A DNA stretch of 40,585 bases, taken from IMG/VR virus record IMGVR_UViG_3300005860_000029, positions 1 to 40,585 of that record; one strand, given 5' to 3'. The translations under genes and the position numbers were made by a program. This document shows positions 21,139 through 31,400 of this stretch, piece after piece. Under the pieces are notes generated by a model that was given only the letters and a program-made list of their open reading frames with translations, was not told where the DNA came from and ran no database searches. Every line of letters starts with the position of its first letter. Position 1 is the stretch's first letter. The DNA comes from a virus.

Positions 21139-22976
21139 AGATACAAGCACTACAACTATTTGATTTTTCAGGAGGCATAAATGTCTTTGACCCTCCACAC
21201 CTCATCAAAGATAATGAGGCAGTGGAGCTAAGAGATGTGATACTGACAAGACAAACAGGATTACAAGCAAGAGAGGGCTATAGCAAGTATACAACACAAA
21301 ACCTTTATGGCAAAGCAATCAACCTTTGGAGATACTATGCAACTTCACCTTGCTTTCTTTTAGCTTGGCAAACTTATGATTATACCAATCCTTCAAATCC
21401 TGTTCCCAAAGATGTAGTATTATACAAAACTACTGGTGACACTTGGACAGCAATAAATACTTGGACATCAACACAAAGAAATCTATTTATAGGCAAACAA
21501 GTAGAAGTTCCCAATGCAAACTTTCTCTTTCTTTCTGATGGTCAAACAGATGTGTGGAAATTTGATGGCTCAAATCTATACTTAGCTGGCATAGATGCTC
21601 CAACATCAGCACCAACACTTGCTTACAACTCAACAGGTCAAATCCCAGCTGGCACTTATTATTACAGAATAACATTTATGGGGCTTAACAAGACTTGTGA
21701 AAGCTCACCAGGACCACAGGTTTCAATCACAACAACATCAACAGGTTCAATAGATTTAAGCAACATACCTGTATCATCAGACCCTCAATGCTCTTACAAG
21801 AGAATTTACAGAAGCAGAGTAAATGACCCATCAGCATTTTACTTTGTAGCAGAGATACCCAATTCACAGACAACATACAATGACAACACATTAGATAGTG
21901 ATTTAGGCACAGAGATGGAGTGGGAGAGGAATAGACCTCAACCTTGCAAAGCAATGGAGTGGCACAAAGGCAGGTTGTGGTATAGCAAAGGAGACAATAG
22001 AATATATTGGAGCAAAGCGTGGCAACCGCAAGAATTTGGGAGTTTATCATACATAGACTTAACATTAGACCCAGAAGATTACATAGTAGGGCTTGTAAGT
22101 TATGCAAACAATTTAATAGTGTTGTGCAGATATTCATTGTGGCAAATTGTAGGTGATGAGCCATCACAATTCACAGCAATGAAAATACCTTTCCCTATAG
22201 GATGTGTAGGCTATCAAGCTTGGACACTTACACCATTTGGAGTAGTTTTCCTATCAGACGAAGGCATATACATCTACGATGGACAATTGAGAGACATTGG
22301 CAGAAACATATCACCATACATTCAGAAACTATATCCTGACAAAACATATTTAAGACTTTATTACTTTCCACATCCATATTATCCTTGTATTCTATTCCCT
22401 TACAATAGCAAACTACAGCAGAGAACGCTTTCAACACTTGTCTACTTCATAGCACTTAACAGCTGGGTAGAGTGGAGCATACAAGAGCCAACATTTGTAG
22501 TAGATGAAAGCAACAATCTCTACTTCATAAGAGATGACATCTATCAAGATGGGGTAGGGTATATGTTCAAGTATGGAGGAGCTACAGATGATGGCAAGCC
22601 GTTAGGAATACATTGCTTGACAAAAATAGTTGCACCAGTTGATGGATTATATGACGCAAAGGGGATAAGGATACATTTAACAGGTAGGATGACAAGGGGG
22701 GATTACTTTGTGGGGATAATAACAGATGAGACAAATTATTCACAATTATCATTTTCAACAGATTATGTTCCAGCATATTTTGATGAGAGCAATTTTGATG
22801 AAACACACTTTGGAGAGCAGGGGCCTTGGAACTTCAATGTTGCAGTGCCAACAATAACAGGCAGAATGTTTCAATTCCTATTGCAGGCTATCAGCAGTTA
22901 TAAGAATTGCTCAATTGACAAACTGATATTCCTTTATAGACCAATACCCAGAAGAATGGAGGTTGTGAAAAGGTAA
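21129..22976 (+). CDS. Tail nozzle (tail tubular B-like) protein
   Basis: The 615-residue protein starts at ATG 21129 (MAVEIQALQLFDFSGGINVF). The frame is open to 21090 but that lies inside the adaptor gene. The opening 'FSGGINVFDPPHLIKDNEAV ELRDVI' is typical of podoviral nozzle and stabilisation proteins. The body shows beta-propeller-like repeats (GRLWYSKGDNRIYWSKAW; NNLIVLCRYSLWQIVGD; FGVVFLSDEGIYIYDG). A fibronectin-like insert is likely at about 185-260 (GQIPAGTYYYRITFMG). It forms the tail tube end and closes the portal. Confidence 0.75.
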   Translation: MAVEIQALQLFDFSGGINVFDPPHLIKDNEAVELRDVILTRQTGLQAREGYSKYTTQNLYGKAINLWRYYATSPCFLLAWQTYDYTNPSNPVPKDVVLYKTTGDTWTAINTWTSTQRNLFIGKQVEVPNANFLFLSDGQTDVWKFDGSNLYLAGIDAPTSAPTLAYNSTGQIPAGTYYYRITFMGLNKTCESSPGPQVSITTTSTGSIDLSNIPVSSDPQCSYKRIYRSRVNDPSAFYFVAEIPNSQTTYNDNTLDSDLGTEMEWERNRPQPCKAMEWHKGRLWYSKGDNRIYWSKAWQPQEFGSLSYIDLTLDPEDYIVGLVSYANNLIVLCRYSLWQIVGDEPSQFTAMKIPFPIGCVGYQAWTLTPFGVVFLSDEGIYIYDGQLRDIGRNISPYIQKLYPDKTYLRLYYFPHPYYPCILFPYNSKLQQRTLSTLVYFIALNSWVEWSIQEPTFVVDESNNLYFIRDDIYQDGVGYMFKYGGATDDGKPLGIHCLTKIVAPVDGLYDAKGIRIHLTGRMTRGDYFVGIITDETNYSQLSFSTDYVPAYFDESNFDETHFGEQGPWNFNVAVPTITGRMFQFLLQAISSYKNCSIDKLIFLYRPIPRRMEVVKR

Positions 22977-23869
22977 TGGCTCTAACACATTGGCAAGTTA
23001 AATTCCTTTACAATACAGGAGACTTAATATCAGCTTGGAAATTCAATCAAGAACATCAGCAAATATATGATGCTTTAAACTTTTTAGAAGATAACAAGCT
23101 TCATTTAGATGGCTCACAAGCAATGACAGGCAATCTAATGATTGCTAAAGCACTTGCAGGTATATTGTTTAAAAATGCTGACAATGACATTTGTAGAATT
23201 ATTGTTGGTTCACAAGAGATAAATCTCACAGCAAATGCTGACACTTCTGATGGCACAACTTGGAATAGAGATGATGCAAATAAGCCAGCATTTAGATTGA
23301 GACTATTTTATAAAGATGGCACAACACAAACAGCACTGATATTCTATTCTGCTGCAGCAGCTGCAAATCCAATCACTTGGACAGAGAATTGGAGAATATT
23401 GCAAGATGGAAGTATTAAAACATCAAATATACAAATCAATAATGATGGAAGTATTGTAACACCTAATTGGATAATAAATTCTGATGGAACAACAAATATA
23501 AAGTTAATAGGTGAAACAGCATTAGAAAGTTATGATGATTCAACAAGAACAGTTCCTACTAATTCTTCATTAACAGTAGCAACCCTCAACCTTACAGTTC
23601 CTCCAGGTCCAAACAGGAGGTATTTAATAGAAGGTTTTGTGAATGCAAGTTGGAATGGTGGAGGAGGAATAAGAATAAATGAAATGTCAACAACAATTAT
23701 ATCTCAAGGAACAGGTATAATTGGTAGATTGAATTTAGGGGGGTCAAGAATTAGAACGCTGAGCCCTGGAACTTATACATATACTCTGGTGGTAGGTAAT
23801 TCAAGTATTTCAAGCACAATACCAATTTATGAAAGCAATCTCATCATAATAGGAGGTCAACCAGTCTGA
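22976..23869 (+). CDS. Tail fibre or appendage protein
   Basis: The 297-residue protein begins with a helical virion-attachment region (KFNQEHQQIYDALNFLEDNK) and the fibre hallmark DGSQAMTGNLMIAKALAGI. It continues with repeated short 'DGS/T' turns (QDGSIKTSNIQINNDGSIVT; NSDGTTNIKL) and a C-terminal beta domain (RRYLIEGFVNASWNGGGGIR; SPGTYTYTLVVGNSSISS). It starts in a 1-base overlap with the nozzle gene. It is likely a trimeric fibre that recognises the host, or an adaptor for one. No enzyme motif is visible. Confidence 0.7.
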   Translation: MALTHWQVKFLYNTGDLISAWKFNQEHQQIYDALNFLEDNKLHLDGSQAMTGNLMIAKALAGILFKNADNDICRIIVGSQEINLTANADTSDGTTWNRDDANKPAFRLRLFYKDGTTQTALIFYSAAAAANPITWTENWRILQDGSIKTSNIQINNDGSIVTPNWIINSDGTTNIKLIGETALESYDDSTRTVPTNSSLTVATLNLTVPPGPNRRYLIEGFVNASWNGGGGIRINEMSTTIISQGTGIIGRLNLGGSRIRTLSPGTYTYTLVVGNSSISSTIPIYESNLIIIGGQPV

Positions 23870-24186
23870 TGAAAGCAAATAAGATTTACACACATCAAGA
23901 TAGAAAGATAGATACAGAATTTCAGAATTTGTATAACAATATAGGATTAGGAAGTCCTTTAAATGATATAAAAGTTGGCAATCTGAATGCTGTGTATGTT
24001 TATGTAGTGTTGTCTGCTAACGCACAAACAAAGATAAAGCATCAATTGAATAGAAAGCCAGTGGGTGCTATACCTGTTGTGTCTTTAAGTGACACATTAG
24101 TGCCATTCACAATAACACAGATGGATGAAAATTATATAACATTGACAAGTAGCCAAACAGGAAGATTTTACATAATATTATTCTAA
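23869..24186 (+). CDS. Small fibre-tip-like protein
   Basis: The 105-residue protein ends in the module NAQTKIKHQLNRKPVGAIPV, then ENYITLTSSQTGRFYIILF, which matches the C-terminal pattern of the protein at 20155. The N-terminal part (IYTHQDRKIDTEFQNLYNNI) is a short helix suited to docking on the preceding fibre. It overlaps the fibre gene by 1 base. A fibre tip, adaptor or chaperone is the likely role. Confidence 0.6.
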   Translation: MKANKIYTHQDRKIDTEFQNLYNNIGLGSPLNDIKVGNLNAVYVYVVLSANAQTKIKHQLNRKPVGAIPVVSLSDTLVPFTITQMDENYITLTSSQTGRFYIILF

Positions 24187-24201
24187 AGGAGGTAATGCAA
24201 A

Positions 24202-24378
24202 ATGGCAAGAAAAAAGAAAACAGCAAGTGTGCCAAGAAGGAAAGGTGCAAAGCTTGGCTTGGCAAGAATGATAGCAACGCAAATACTTGGCACAGCACCA
24301 GACCAAGTAGAAGAAGCATTAGCAAGTGCTACACAGACTACAAAGAAGAGGAGGAGAAAAGGTGGCAAGAAGAAGTAG
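24202..24378 (+). CDS. Tiny very basic protein A
   Basis: The 58-residue protein starts at ATG 24202 behind AAAGGAGGTAATGCAAA. It has a basic head (MARKKKTASVPRRKGAKLG), a middle helix (ARMIATQILGTAPDQVEEAL) and a basic tail (TTKKRRRKGGKKK). Lys/Arg at both ends suits DNA condensation or binding inside the head. It overlaps the next basic gene by 17 bases. The competing frame starting at 24195 lacks a sensible ribosome site and is a shadow. Confidence 0.65.
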   Translation: MARKKKTASVPRRKGAKLGLARMIATQILGTAPDQVEEALASATQTTKKRRRKGGKKK

Positions 24379-24529
24379 CAAGAAGATACTAATAAGACCA
24401 ATAAAGATTAGAAAGATAAGAGGTGTAAGAATTTCATCAGGTAGAAGATTTAGACCAAGATTGAAGCAGATTAAATTAGGAACAAGACCTAAGGGAAGAC
24501 CCAGAAAGAATTATTTCCAATTGATATGA
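24362..24529 (+). CDS. Tiny very basic protein B
   Basis: The 55-residue protein starts at GTG 24362 behind AAGAGGAGGAG (24345-24356). It is basic throughout (RRSSKKILIRPIKIRKIRGV, RRFRPRLKQIKLGTRPKGRP, ending RKNYFQLI), with strand-like alternation. It resembles a protamine or a ribosomal-protein-like nucleic acid binder. It is nested against proteins A and C, so three such small basic proteins are encoded in a row. Confidence 0.6.
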   Translation: MARRSSKKILIRPIKIRKIRGVRISSGRRFRPRLKQIKLGTRPKGRPRKNYFQLI

Positions 24530-24559
24530 TGTAAAAAATTGTCAACAGGAGGTCAGAAG

Positions 24560-24772
24560 ATGGCAAAAAAGAAAACCAAGAAGTGGATACAAAAAGCCAT
24601 CAAGAGACCTGGGGCATTGAGAGCGAAAGCTGCAAGAGAAGGTGCTCTCCATAATGGCATTGATATTAACTGGTTGAAAAGAAAAGCTGCAGAAGGGAAC
24701 ACTACCACAGCTCGCCAAGCTCGTTTAGCATTGACATTGAGGAAGTTAAGGAAACGCAAAAAGAAAGGATGA
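24560..24772 (+). CDS. Tiny basic protein C of the 'WIQKAIKRPGALR' type
   Basis: The 70-residue protein starts at ATG 24560 behind AGGAGGTCAGA; the frame is open from TTG 24539 but that only reads the ribosome site. It has KKTKKWIQKAIKRPGALRAK, an INWLKRKAAEGNTTTARQAR segment and a basic end (RKLRKRKKKG). The KWIQKAIKRPGALR pattern recurs in small proteins of many environmental phages, and its function is undefined. It is probably a DNA-binding virion or head-maturation protein. Confidence 0.7.
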   Translation: MAKKKTKKWIQKAIKRPGALRAKAAREGALHNGIDINWLKRKAAEGNTTTARQARLALTLRKLRKRKKKG

Positions 24773-24777
24773 TGTAA

Positions 24778-25536
24778 ATGAGCTGGCTCAGCAAGTTAAC
24801 TGGTGTTGATGTTAAAATAGGCAAGGACGGTATCCACGCCAAAGTAGATTGGAAGAAAGTAGGGCAAAATCTACTTTTGGGTGCAGCTGCTCCAGCTTTG
24901 GGACTGGGCAATATACCTCTATTTAGCCAAGCTGCAGAAAAGATAGGTTTGACAAATCTTTTGGGCAAAACAGGATTGACAAATCTATTAAAGAGCACAG
25001 CAAAAGACATAAACAAATTCTATCAAAGTCTGGGCAAGGTTGGAGCGTGGGGGAAATTGCCTGGCATAGGGCAGGCTTTGAATTTGGGCGGAATGAGTGG
25101 TATTGTTGGAGGAGGAATGACAAATCCTTTAGGATTATTAGGGATGGTAACAGGAAACCCTGCTCTGATGGCATTAGGAACTTTGGGTGGATTGTTTGGA
25201 GGTTTAGGTGGTGGAGGGCAAACCGCAGCTAATGTTGCTGGCATTCCTACTGGTGGTGCTGGTGGTGGTATGACAGGAGCTCCTGATATCAATCAAGCAA
25301 TAATGAGCATATTAGGGCAAGGTATGGACTTGAGACCACTGGTATGGACAACACTACTTGGAGGATTGTTGGCGAGACCTTATATCAGTGAAGCAGGAAG
25401 CCAAATTGGAGGTATGGGAGCAGTTTCAGATGTGATAGGACAATTGTTTAGCAGAATGCAACAGCAATTGCCAGAAATAGAACAAGGAAGGCAAAGAGTA
25501 TACAATCTACTGATGGGAGCGCTTCCGAGAATGTAG
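24778..25536 (+). CDS. Gly-rich hydrophobic internal virion protein
   Basis: The 252-residue protein has a short globular N terminus (WLSKLTGVDVKIGKDGIHAK) and then long glycine-rich hydrophobic stretches (GGMSGIVGGGMTNPLGLLGM; LGTLGGLFGGLGGGGQTAAN). Such segments are typical of podoviral ejection proteins that insert into the host membrane to extend the tail channel. The C terminus is amphipathic (VIGQLFSRMQQQLPEIEQGR). It lies at the start of the block of internal proteins. Confidence 0.6.
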   Translation: MSWLSKLTGVDVKIGKDGIHAKVDWKKVGQNLLLGAAAPALGLGNIPLFSQAAEKIGLTNLLGKTGLTNLLKSTAKDINKFYQSLGKVGAWGKLPGIGQALNLGGMSGIVGGGMTNPLGLLGMVTGNPALMALGTLGGLFGGLGGGGQTAANVAGIPTGGAGGGMTGAPDINQAIMSILGQGMDLRPLVWTTLLGGLLARPYISEAGSQIGGMGAVSDVIGQLFSRMQQQLPEIEQGRQRVYNLLMGALPRM

Positions 25537-25548
25537 GAGATGATATAA

Positions 25549-26085
25549 ATGGTAAATTTTACAAGAACACCTAATCAATTGGGAAATTTATTGGGACCTC
25601 AGATAAGGCAACCCTATCTACCAGGTGCTAATGTCCCTTCACCAAGTCCTTGGTGGAGTTCTCCTTTTATTTCAGGTGTTCCTAACCCTGGTAGTAGACA
25701 GCCAAGACCATTACCAACTCTACCTAATATAGCCCCTGTCCCTGGGATGCATTTTATCCCAGGTGTGCCAAGTCCTGCATATAGACAATCTACTGCAAGA
25801 TTTCCTTCAGGGAAAGCGGGTGGATTTATTCCCTTCAGACCATCAACACATATTTTACCTACACCTGGTGGGCAACCAGCAACAAATTATCCTTCTCCTG
25901 CTACTCACTTCACACCCTCAGCCACACCTTCTTACACACCTCCAACTTTTCAAATACAACAGCAATTGCAAAACTTTATGCCACAATTACAGCAATTTAT
26001 GACTATGTTGCCACAGCTACAGCAAATTATTAGCATATTGCCACAATTGATGAATTTACTAAATCTTTTGGGTGGTGGTAGATAG
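25549..26085 (+). CDS. Pro-rich hypothetical virion protein
   Basis: The 178-residue protein is extremely rich in Pro, Gly, Ser and Gln. It contains repeats such as PGANVPSPSPWWSSPFISGV and PGVPSPAYRQS, and a Gln/Leu tail with period (QQLQNFMPQLQQFMTMLPQL) suggesting helical repeats. It is probably an extended internal or connector protein. The stop overlaps the next GTG start by 1 base. Confidence 0.55.
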   Translation: MVNFTRTPNQLGNLLGPQIRQPYLPGANVPSPSPWWSSPFISGVPNPGSRQPRPLPTLPNIAPVPGMHFIPGVPSPAYRQSTARFPSGKAGGFIPFRPSTHILPTPGGQPATNYPSPATHFTPSATPSYTPPTFQIQQQLQNFMPQLQQFMTMLPQLQQIISILPQLMNLLNLLGGGR

Positions 26086-27227
26086 TGAGCTTGTTAGGCA
26101 AGCTTATAGGAATTAAAAAAAGAGCAGCGCCCGCTTCCCAGCAAGGAAGAAAAAAAGCTACTCCCCCCCTTAGTCCCTGGACACGGAAACCTGGGGAAAC
26201 TCCTCGGCATCTAGGCACAGTTTCTTATCCTTATGACCCCTCTGCGGTTCATACTCCTACACCATTTTCTACTCCTACACCATTTCCTACTCCTACACAA
26301 CCTTTTAGACTTGCAGGTATGTTTCAAGACCCACTTGGGCAGATGATAGCACAGATTACACAGCAATACTCACAATTTATGACTTCAAAACCTTATACAA
26401 CAGAACAAGAGCAAGCAATATTAGCTCAGCAAGATAGAGCAGTAGAAGAGAGATACAAAAGAGCAAGAGAAGATTTAATGAATAGATTAGCAGCTATGGG
26501 AATATCACCCACATCTGGTGAAGCATTATCAATGCTACAGCAATTAGCAACACAAGAAGCAGCAGAGAAAGCAAGCTTTAGAAGACAATTAGGGATAAGT
26601 GAAATACAAGAATTACAGCAGAGACCATTGCAAGCATTACAGACTTTAATGAATTTAGAGCAATTGAGAAGTGGTAGAATAGCACAGATGTTAGGCTTTA
26701 CGGGACCACCTCCAACAGAGACAACAGCATTGCAAACACTGATGGCACAATTGCAAGCACAACAAGCTGCAGGCACAATGGCTGAACAAATGGCACAGCA
26801 GATAATGGGAACATTAGGAGGATTAGGAGGAGCATATGTGCAAGCTCAAATGCAACAGCAACAAATGTTGCCTTTGACATTGCTTATGATGCAGCTTGCT
26901 AATCAGCCCTATATGATACCTTATATGCTTGGAGGAATGCCTATGAGTTTTGGAGGTGGTGGAGCTGTTGAGGGTGGAACACCAACAGATAGCAGTGGAA
27001 TGGGCATAACACCTGAACAATTTATGCAAGCAATACAGCAAATAACATCAGCTCAGACACCACAGCAGGTTTTCCCTGAAATCTTTAGCGGCTCTCAATA
27101 TGCTAATATGCAACAATATCCATCTATAGCTCAGCAATATCAAGATATGATTAATGCTATAGGACAAGGAATAGGTGTAAGTGCGACACCACAGACACCA
27201 CGACTTCATTCTTATCCCTATCTTTAA
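26085..27227 (+). CDS. Gln-rich internal virion protein
   Basis: The 380-residue protein starts at GTG 26085 (MSLLGKLIGIKKRAAPASQQ). An N-terminal basic/Pro region contains three 18-base tandem repeats translated TPTPFSTPTPFPTPTQPF. The main part is Gln/Ala/Met-rich helix (EQEQAILAQQDRAVEERYKR; MLQQLATQEAAEKASFRRQL) with a Gly-rich membrane-like segment (LGGLGGAYVQAQ and LLMMQLANQPYMIPYMLGG). This composition fits an ejected internal protein. No enzyme motif. Confidence 0.6.
   Translation: MSLLGKLIGIKKRAAPASQQGRKKATPPLSPWTRKPGETPRHLGTVSYPYDPSAVHTPTPFSTPTPFPTPTQPFRLAGMFQDPLGQMIAQITQQYSQFMTSKPYTTEQEQAILAQQDRAVEERYKRAREDLMNRLAAMGISPTSGEALSMLQQLATQEAAEKASFRRQLGISEIQELQQRPLQALQTLMNLEQLRSGRIAQMLGFTGPPPTETTALQTLMAQLQAQQAAGTMAEQMAQQIMGTLGGLGGAYVQAQMQQQQMLPLTLLMMQLANQPYMIPYMLGGMPMSFGGGGAVEGGTPTDSSGMGITPEQFMQAIQQITSAQTPQQVFPEIFSGSQYANMQQYPSIAQQYQDMINAIGQGIGVSATPQTPRLHSYPYL
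26253..26306 (+). repeat. Three 18-base tandem repeats in coding sequence
   Basis: Units beginning ACTCCTACACCATTTTCT run 26253-26270, 26271-26288 and a degenerate third copy 26289-26306. They encode TPTPF(S/P)TPTPF-type Pro/Thr repeats. The copy number keeps frame, so slippage could vary hinge length without destroying the protein. Confidence 0.7.
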
Positions 27228-27239
27228 AGAGGTGATGAT

Positions 27240-28436
27240 ATGACTGATTTTCTTAAAAGTCTTGCAGAAGGATTAGCAGGAACACTAACACCAGAAGCAC
27301 AAAGCTTCTTGGCAAGCAGGGAGCAAGTGCTTCAGCAGTTGCAAAATATTGCTAATCTTTTAGCACAGCAAAGAGTTAATCAAGCAATGTTGCAAATGCA
27401 AGCTGCACAACTTGCTGAGCAAGAAGCAATGAAAAGAATGACATTAGAAGAGCAAGCAAGAAATCAAGCATTGACAAGACTTACAACAGCTCAATCTGGG
27501 CTTAATAATAGAATTGCAAATATAAGACAAATGGTTAACAATATTCAAAGGGAAATAATATCAAAGGGGATACCTGATGAAGAGAAGAAAATAAAAGAAA
27601 TAGAAAATAGTATTGATATGGCTGTTGAACAGGCTGTAGCTCCCTATAATGCTGTAGTAGATATAATAGCTCCTTTATTAAAATTGCCTGAAGAACAAAA
27701 GGAATATTTAAAAGTTGACCCTAAAAATTTTGCTCAACTTTTAAAAGATGAATTGCAAATACCAACCTTGACACAATTGACAATTCAACAAAAAGAATTA
27801 CAGAATGTTCACAATCAAATAGCACCACAATTGTTTAATTACATAGATAAAATAAGAAGTATTTGGAATACAGCAGGAGCAGGGCTTGATGAGAAAACAA
27901 TTAATGCTCTGGCAAAGCACTATAATTATCTCAAGCAAACTATCAAAGATATGGAACAACAATATGCTGGCAAACCCCATATTCTTAATTATCTCAAATT
28001 AGCAGAACATACATTAGATATAGACACAGATTTACTTCCAGTTTTTAAGAAGCCAACAGAAATTACAAATTATAGGAAAAAACTGCTGGAGTATAGAGCT
28101 CAGCAAGTAGCACAAGGTTGGACAAGATTGGATTTGATGAGGCAACATTTGGCTTTAAGCCAGCAAGCTTTACAGGATTTAAGCAGTTATAGAAATATCA
28201 AAGGCATACAAGGTTGGCTTAGTCTAATACCAAACTTGAGACTTTCACCTACACCTCAAACACAAGCATTGGCGGATATAATAGAAGGATATATAACTCC
28301 TGAACTCCGAGCTCTATTAGAAAGCTATTCTCAAGAAGAAAGGGGTGGTGTGCCCCAACAAGGGGCACCCTTTCGGAGCTGGGGGGATACTTCAGCAACC
28401 GAACCTCCCTCCGACACCATTTGGGCAACAGAGTAG
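27240..28436 (+). CDS. Helical Gln-rich internal virion protein
   Basis: The 398-residue protein is almost wholly helical, with heptad-like stretches (VLQQLQNIANLLAQQRVNQA; IRQMVNNIQREIISKGIPDE; LKQTIKDMEQQYAGKPH). It ends in a low-complexity tail (RGGVPQQGAPFRSWGDTSAT). Ribosome site AAAGAGGTGATGAT. Its last 92 bases overlap the giant gene in another frame. Coiled-coil ejection proteins such as T7 gp15 are the likely functional analogues, without claimed homology. Confidence 0.6.
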   Translation: MTDFLKSLAEGLAGTLTPEAQSFLASREQVLQQLQNIANLLAQQRVNQAMLQMQAAQLAEQEAMKRMTLEEQARNQALTRLTTAQSGLNNRIANIRQMVNNIQREIISKGIPDEEKKIKEIENSIDMAVEQAVAPYNAVVDIIAPLLKLPEEQKEYLKVDPKNFAQLLKDELQIPTLTQLTIQQKELQNVHNQIAPQLFNYIDKIRSIWNTAGAGLDEKTINALAKHYNYLKQTIKDMEQQYAGKPHILNYLKLAEHTLDIDTDLLPVFKKPTEITNYRKKLLEYRAQQVAQGWTRLDLMRQHLALSQQALQDLSSYRNIKGIQGWLSLIPNLRLSPTPQTQALADIIEGYITPELRALLESYSQEERGGVPQQGAPFRSWGDTSATEPPSDTIWATE

Positions 28437-31400
28437 CCCCTCTACTTTTGACCCTAATAAAGCTACTAATCCTCCCAATTATCAGCACTACTCTGGTAGT
28501 GGCATAGGAGCACCCAATTCTCATCCCCATACTTTTGTTCCTCTAAAACCTCCTGATGATTGCCCACTACCCCCCGACGCTGATAAGAGCACATTTATGT
28601 ATGACCAAGCCACAGGTGATTTCCGTGTGTTATCTAAAAATAGACAATTTGCATATGAGGGCAATTACCATCAAAAATCTGTTGCAGGCATAAGAATAGC
28701 ACCAAGCACTGCTCAGCTACCTCATCCTGCTCATACACACACTCAAAACTTTGTCAATAAGGTTAATTCTTCCCAACCTGTAGACATCTTCAATCTGCCT
28801 ATCACATCTGCTAATTGGAAAATAGACAGAAACACTATACAGCAATTAATGAAAGAATATCCTCAAGCCCAGAAGCAATTGCAAGAATTCATCAACAAAT
28901 TACAATGGGGGCAACCAGCATTCACTTCTATTAGAGCATTAGGAATAGTGCAAATTCCTTTCTCACTATCACTAATGGAGAAAGTTTACAATGAATTCAA
29001 AAATGCTAAATATTCTATGAAGTATAGGGGTAGAGTTGTCAATGGTGTTCACTATGAAGATTGCTCTTCAGCGGGTTCAAAGATACTCAATGCCATTTTG
29101 GAAATGAAAGGGATTAAAGCAAACTTGCCAACTTACACTACATACACTCTCTCAAAAGATACAGCTCATTTTGTGCAAATATGGCCATTCCCTGATAGAG
29201 GATACAAGAATACTACTTTAACAATAGGAGATGTAATCATACTTGGTAGAGTTCCTCCCAAGCAAACGAAAGAAAGTATTCCAACACGAGCAATAGATTT
29301 GACTGTGCCCTCTAATGCTCATATGGGAGTGGTAGTAGGTTATGTTCCCATAAAGAAAGGCAAGAAGACCGTCTGGGATTATGTTGTAGCAGAAATGGGT
29401 AGGGGTGGTTTACGCTTCACTACAGTTGAGGGATTTATTTCAAGGGATACACACATACCAGTGGGGATTTATAGATATGTTCCCTTAAAGAGGGGAATTA
29501 TAGAAAGATGGTTATCAAGTAGAATAACAGATAGATTTCCCCTTAAATACTGGGAAGACCCTGCTGTAAAAGAAAGGTTAAACAACTTAATAAAAAATCC
29601 TCCCAAAGACCAAGAATTGATGTATGCCTTACAACCATTCATACTTACTAAAGAGCAAGCTGAAACTCTATATCGGCAAGAAGTAATGAAAGATAAAATA
29701 CTTCCCATCTTGGCTCGTAGAATAGCGTTCAGTTTTGAGAATAGCGCTGACGCATTTGGCGCAAGAAATCGGCTTATTACACTTTTTGGTGGTATACCTT
29801 ATGAGAAACATTCAGAATGGATAAAAGAAACAAACTATATTTTCAATTTATTTATGCAACCTGGACAGCCATTATATCCTCTTTATCGTGATTATGGTAT
29901 TACTCCTCTTGACCTTACAAGGGCATTGTATTCTGTATTCACAAATCCTGATGAGGTGAAAAAAGTTCCCTGGTGGCAAAAGAAGAAGTTAGAAGCAGAG
30001 CTTAAGCAACTTGATAGCCAACTTGCACAATACAAGATACCACAACAAGCAATAAACACACTTTGGTCTGTTGTCAATAATCAGATATATACAAGCTTGG
30101 GGCATACTCAATTAGTAAACAAAAATGGTTATCTATATTGGGCACCTCTTTCAAAATTTCAGCAATTCAAGAACAGACTTGTAATGTTGCCAATTAAAAT
30201 GTATGACACAGGGAAAGGTCTTGTGGGGGGGATTATATCATTCTTTATCTCCCCCTTGTTAGAAGCTGCGCAAGCTGCGGCAAGCAATAAAGGGGATTGG
30301 AGAGAGAAATTCTCAACTGCTTTGCAAGCTGGAGGTTCATCTTTCGCAAAACAATTAACAGATATGGGGGAATATTTCCTACAATACCTTGACCCTCATA
30401 TACTTGAAACAAGAGTTGCTTATAATCTTCCACAATTCGTTGCTGATGTGTTGATAGGAAAATCCATACTAAAAGGTGCAATTGGCAAGGGAGTTGAGGT
30501 AGCCTCCAAGATACCAGTAATAGGTAGTAGAATATTGCCCGAAGCTATAAAGGATGCTTGGGTAATGAGAACAGCAAGGGCAAAGGGCATACCAATGGCA
30601 GAGAAGACAATAGGAGACTTGCATTTTGAAGTATTTCAAAAAACTGTGCCTCTAACAGAAGAGCAGAGAGCTTTTGTCAATTCACTTGTTGAAAAGCATT
30701 ACAAAGGATTGAGCTTGACACCCGAAGAAGCTGCAAGACTTGCACAAGAAGTAGAGAGCAATAGTGCTGTTTTGCCATACCTGAAGTTAGCACAGAGAGC
30801 TTATACTGAAAAACTCTATGGCAAATTGTCAACTTTAGATGAGATTAGAGAAGCAGTGAGACAGCAAATGCCTGATACACATCCAGAGATAAGAGAAAAG
30901 ATAGCCCAGGGCATTTATGACTCAGAGCATTATACAGCTGTAGATGCAATGACGGATTACTATGCTAACACAATTTTGAGAGCATATCATAGAGCTGGAG
31001 AAGTATTGAACAACATAATGACACAGAAAGCACCATTGAATTATCCTGTTATAGCTTCTACTTTCTTACTCAGAATGACATCAAATCTTAAAAACTTATT
31101 CTTGAAGACATCTCAAAAGTGGGCGCCAGCATTTCAGGAATATACACCAACATTCTATAAAGCAGCTAAGAGCACAGCAGAAACACTTCATAATGTAGTT
31201 GAGAGAATGATTATGGACTACAAAGCTGCATTCGCAAGAGCTATGATGAGAGCACAGGCTGACAAAATATTAGAGCCTATTTACACATTTATGAGAGAGA
31301 AATGGCCGCAATCGGAGAATGCATTTAGAGAATTGGAGACATCAATAGTTAACATAATGTTTGAGAGAGCAAGGCAGAAGTATCCCACAGGCGCAGTAGA

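Noticed and set aside
24195-24392. Alternative frame over the first tiny basic gene
   Set aside because: The frame beginning at 24202 has correct spacing from AAAGGAGG and a sensible basic-helix-basic layout; the other frame starts inside the ribosome site.
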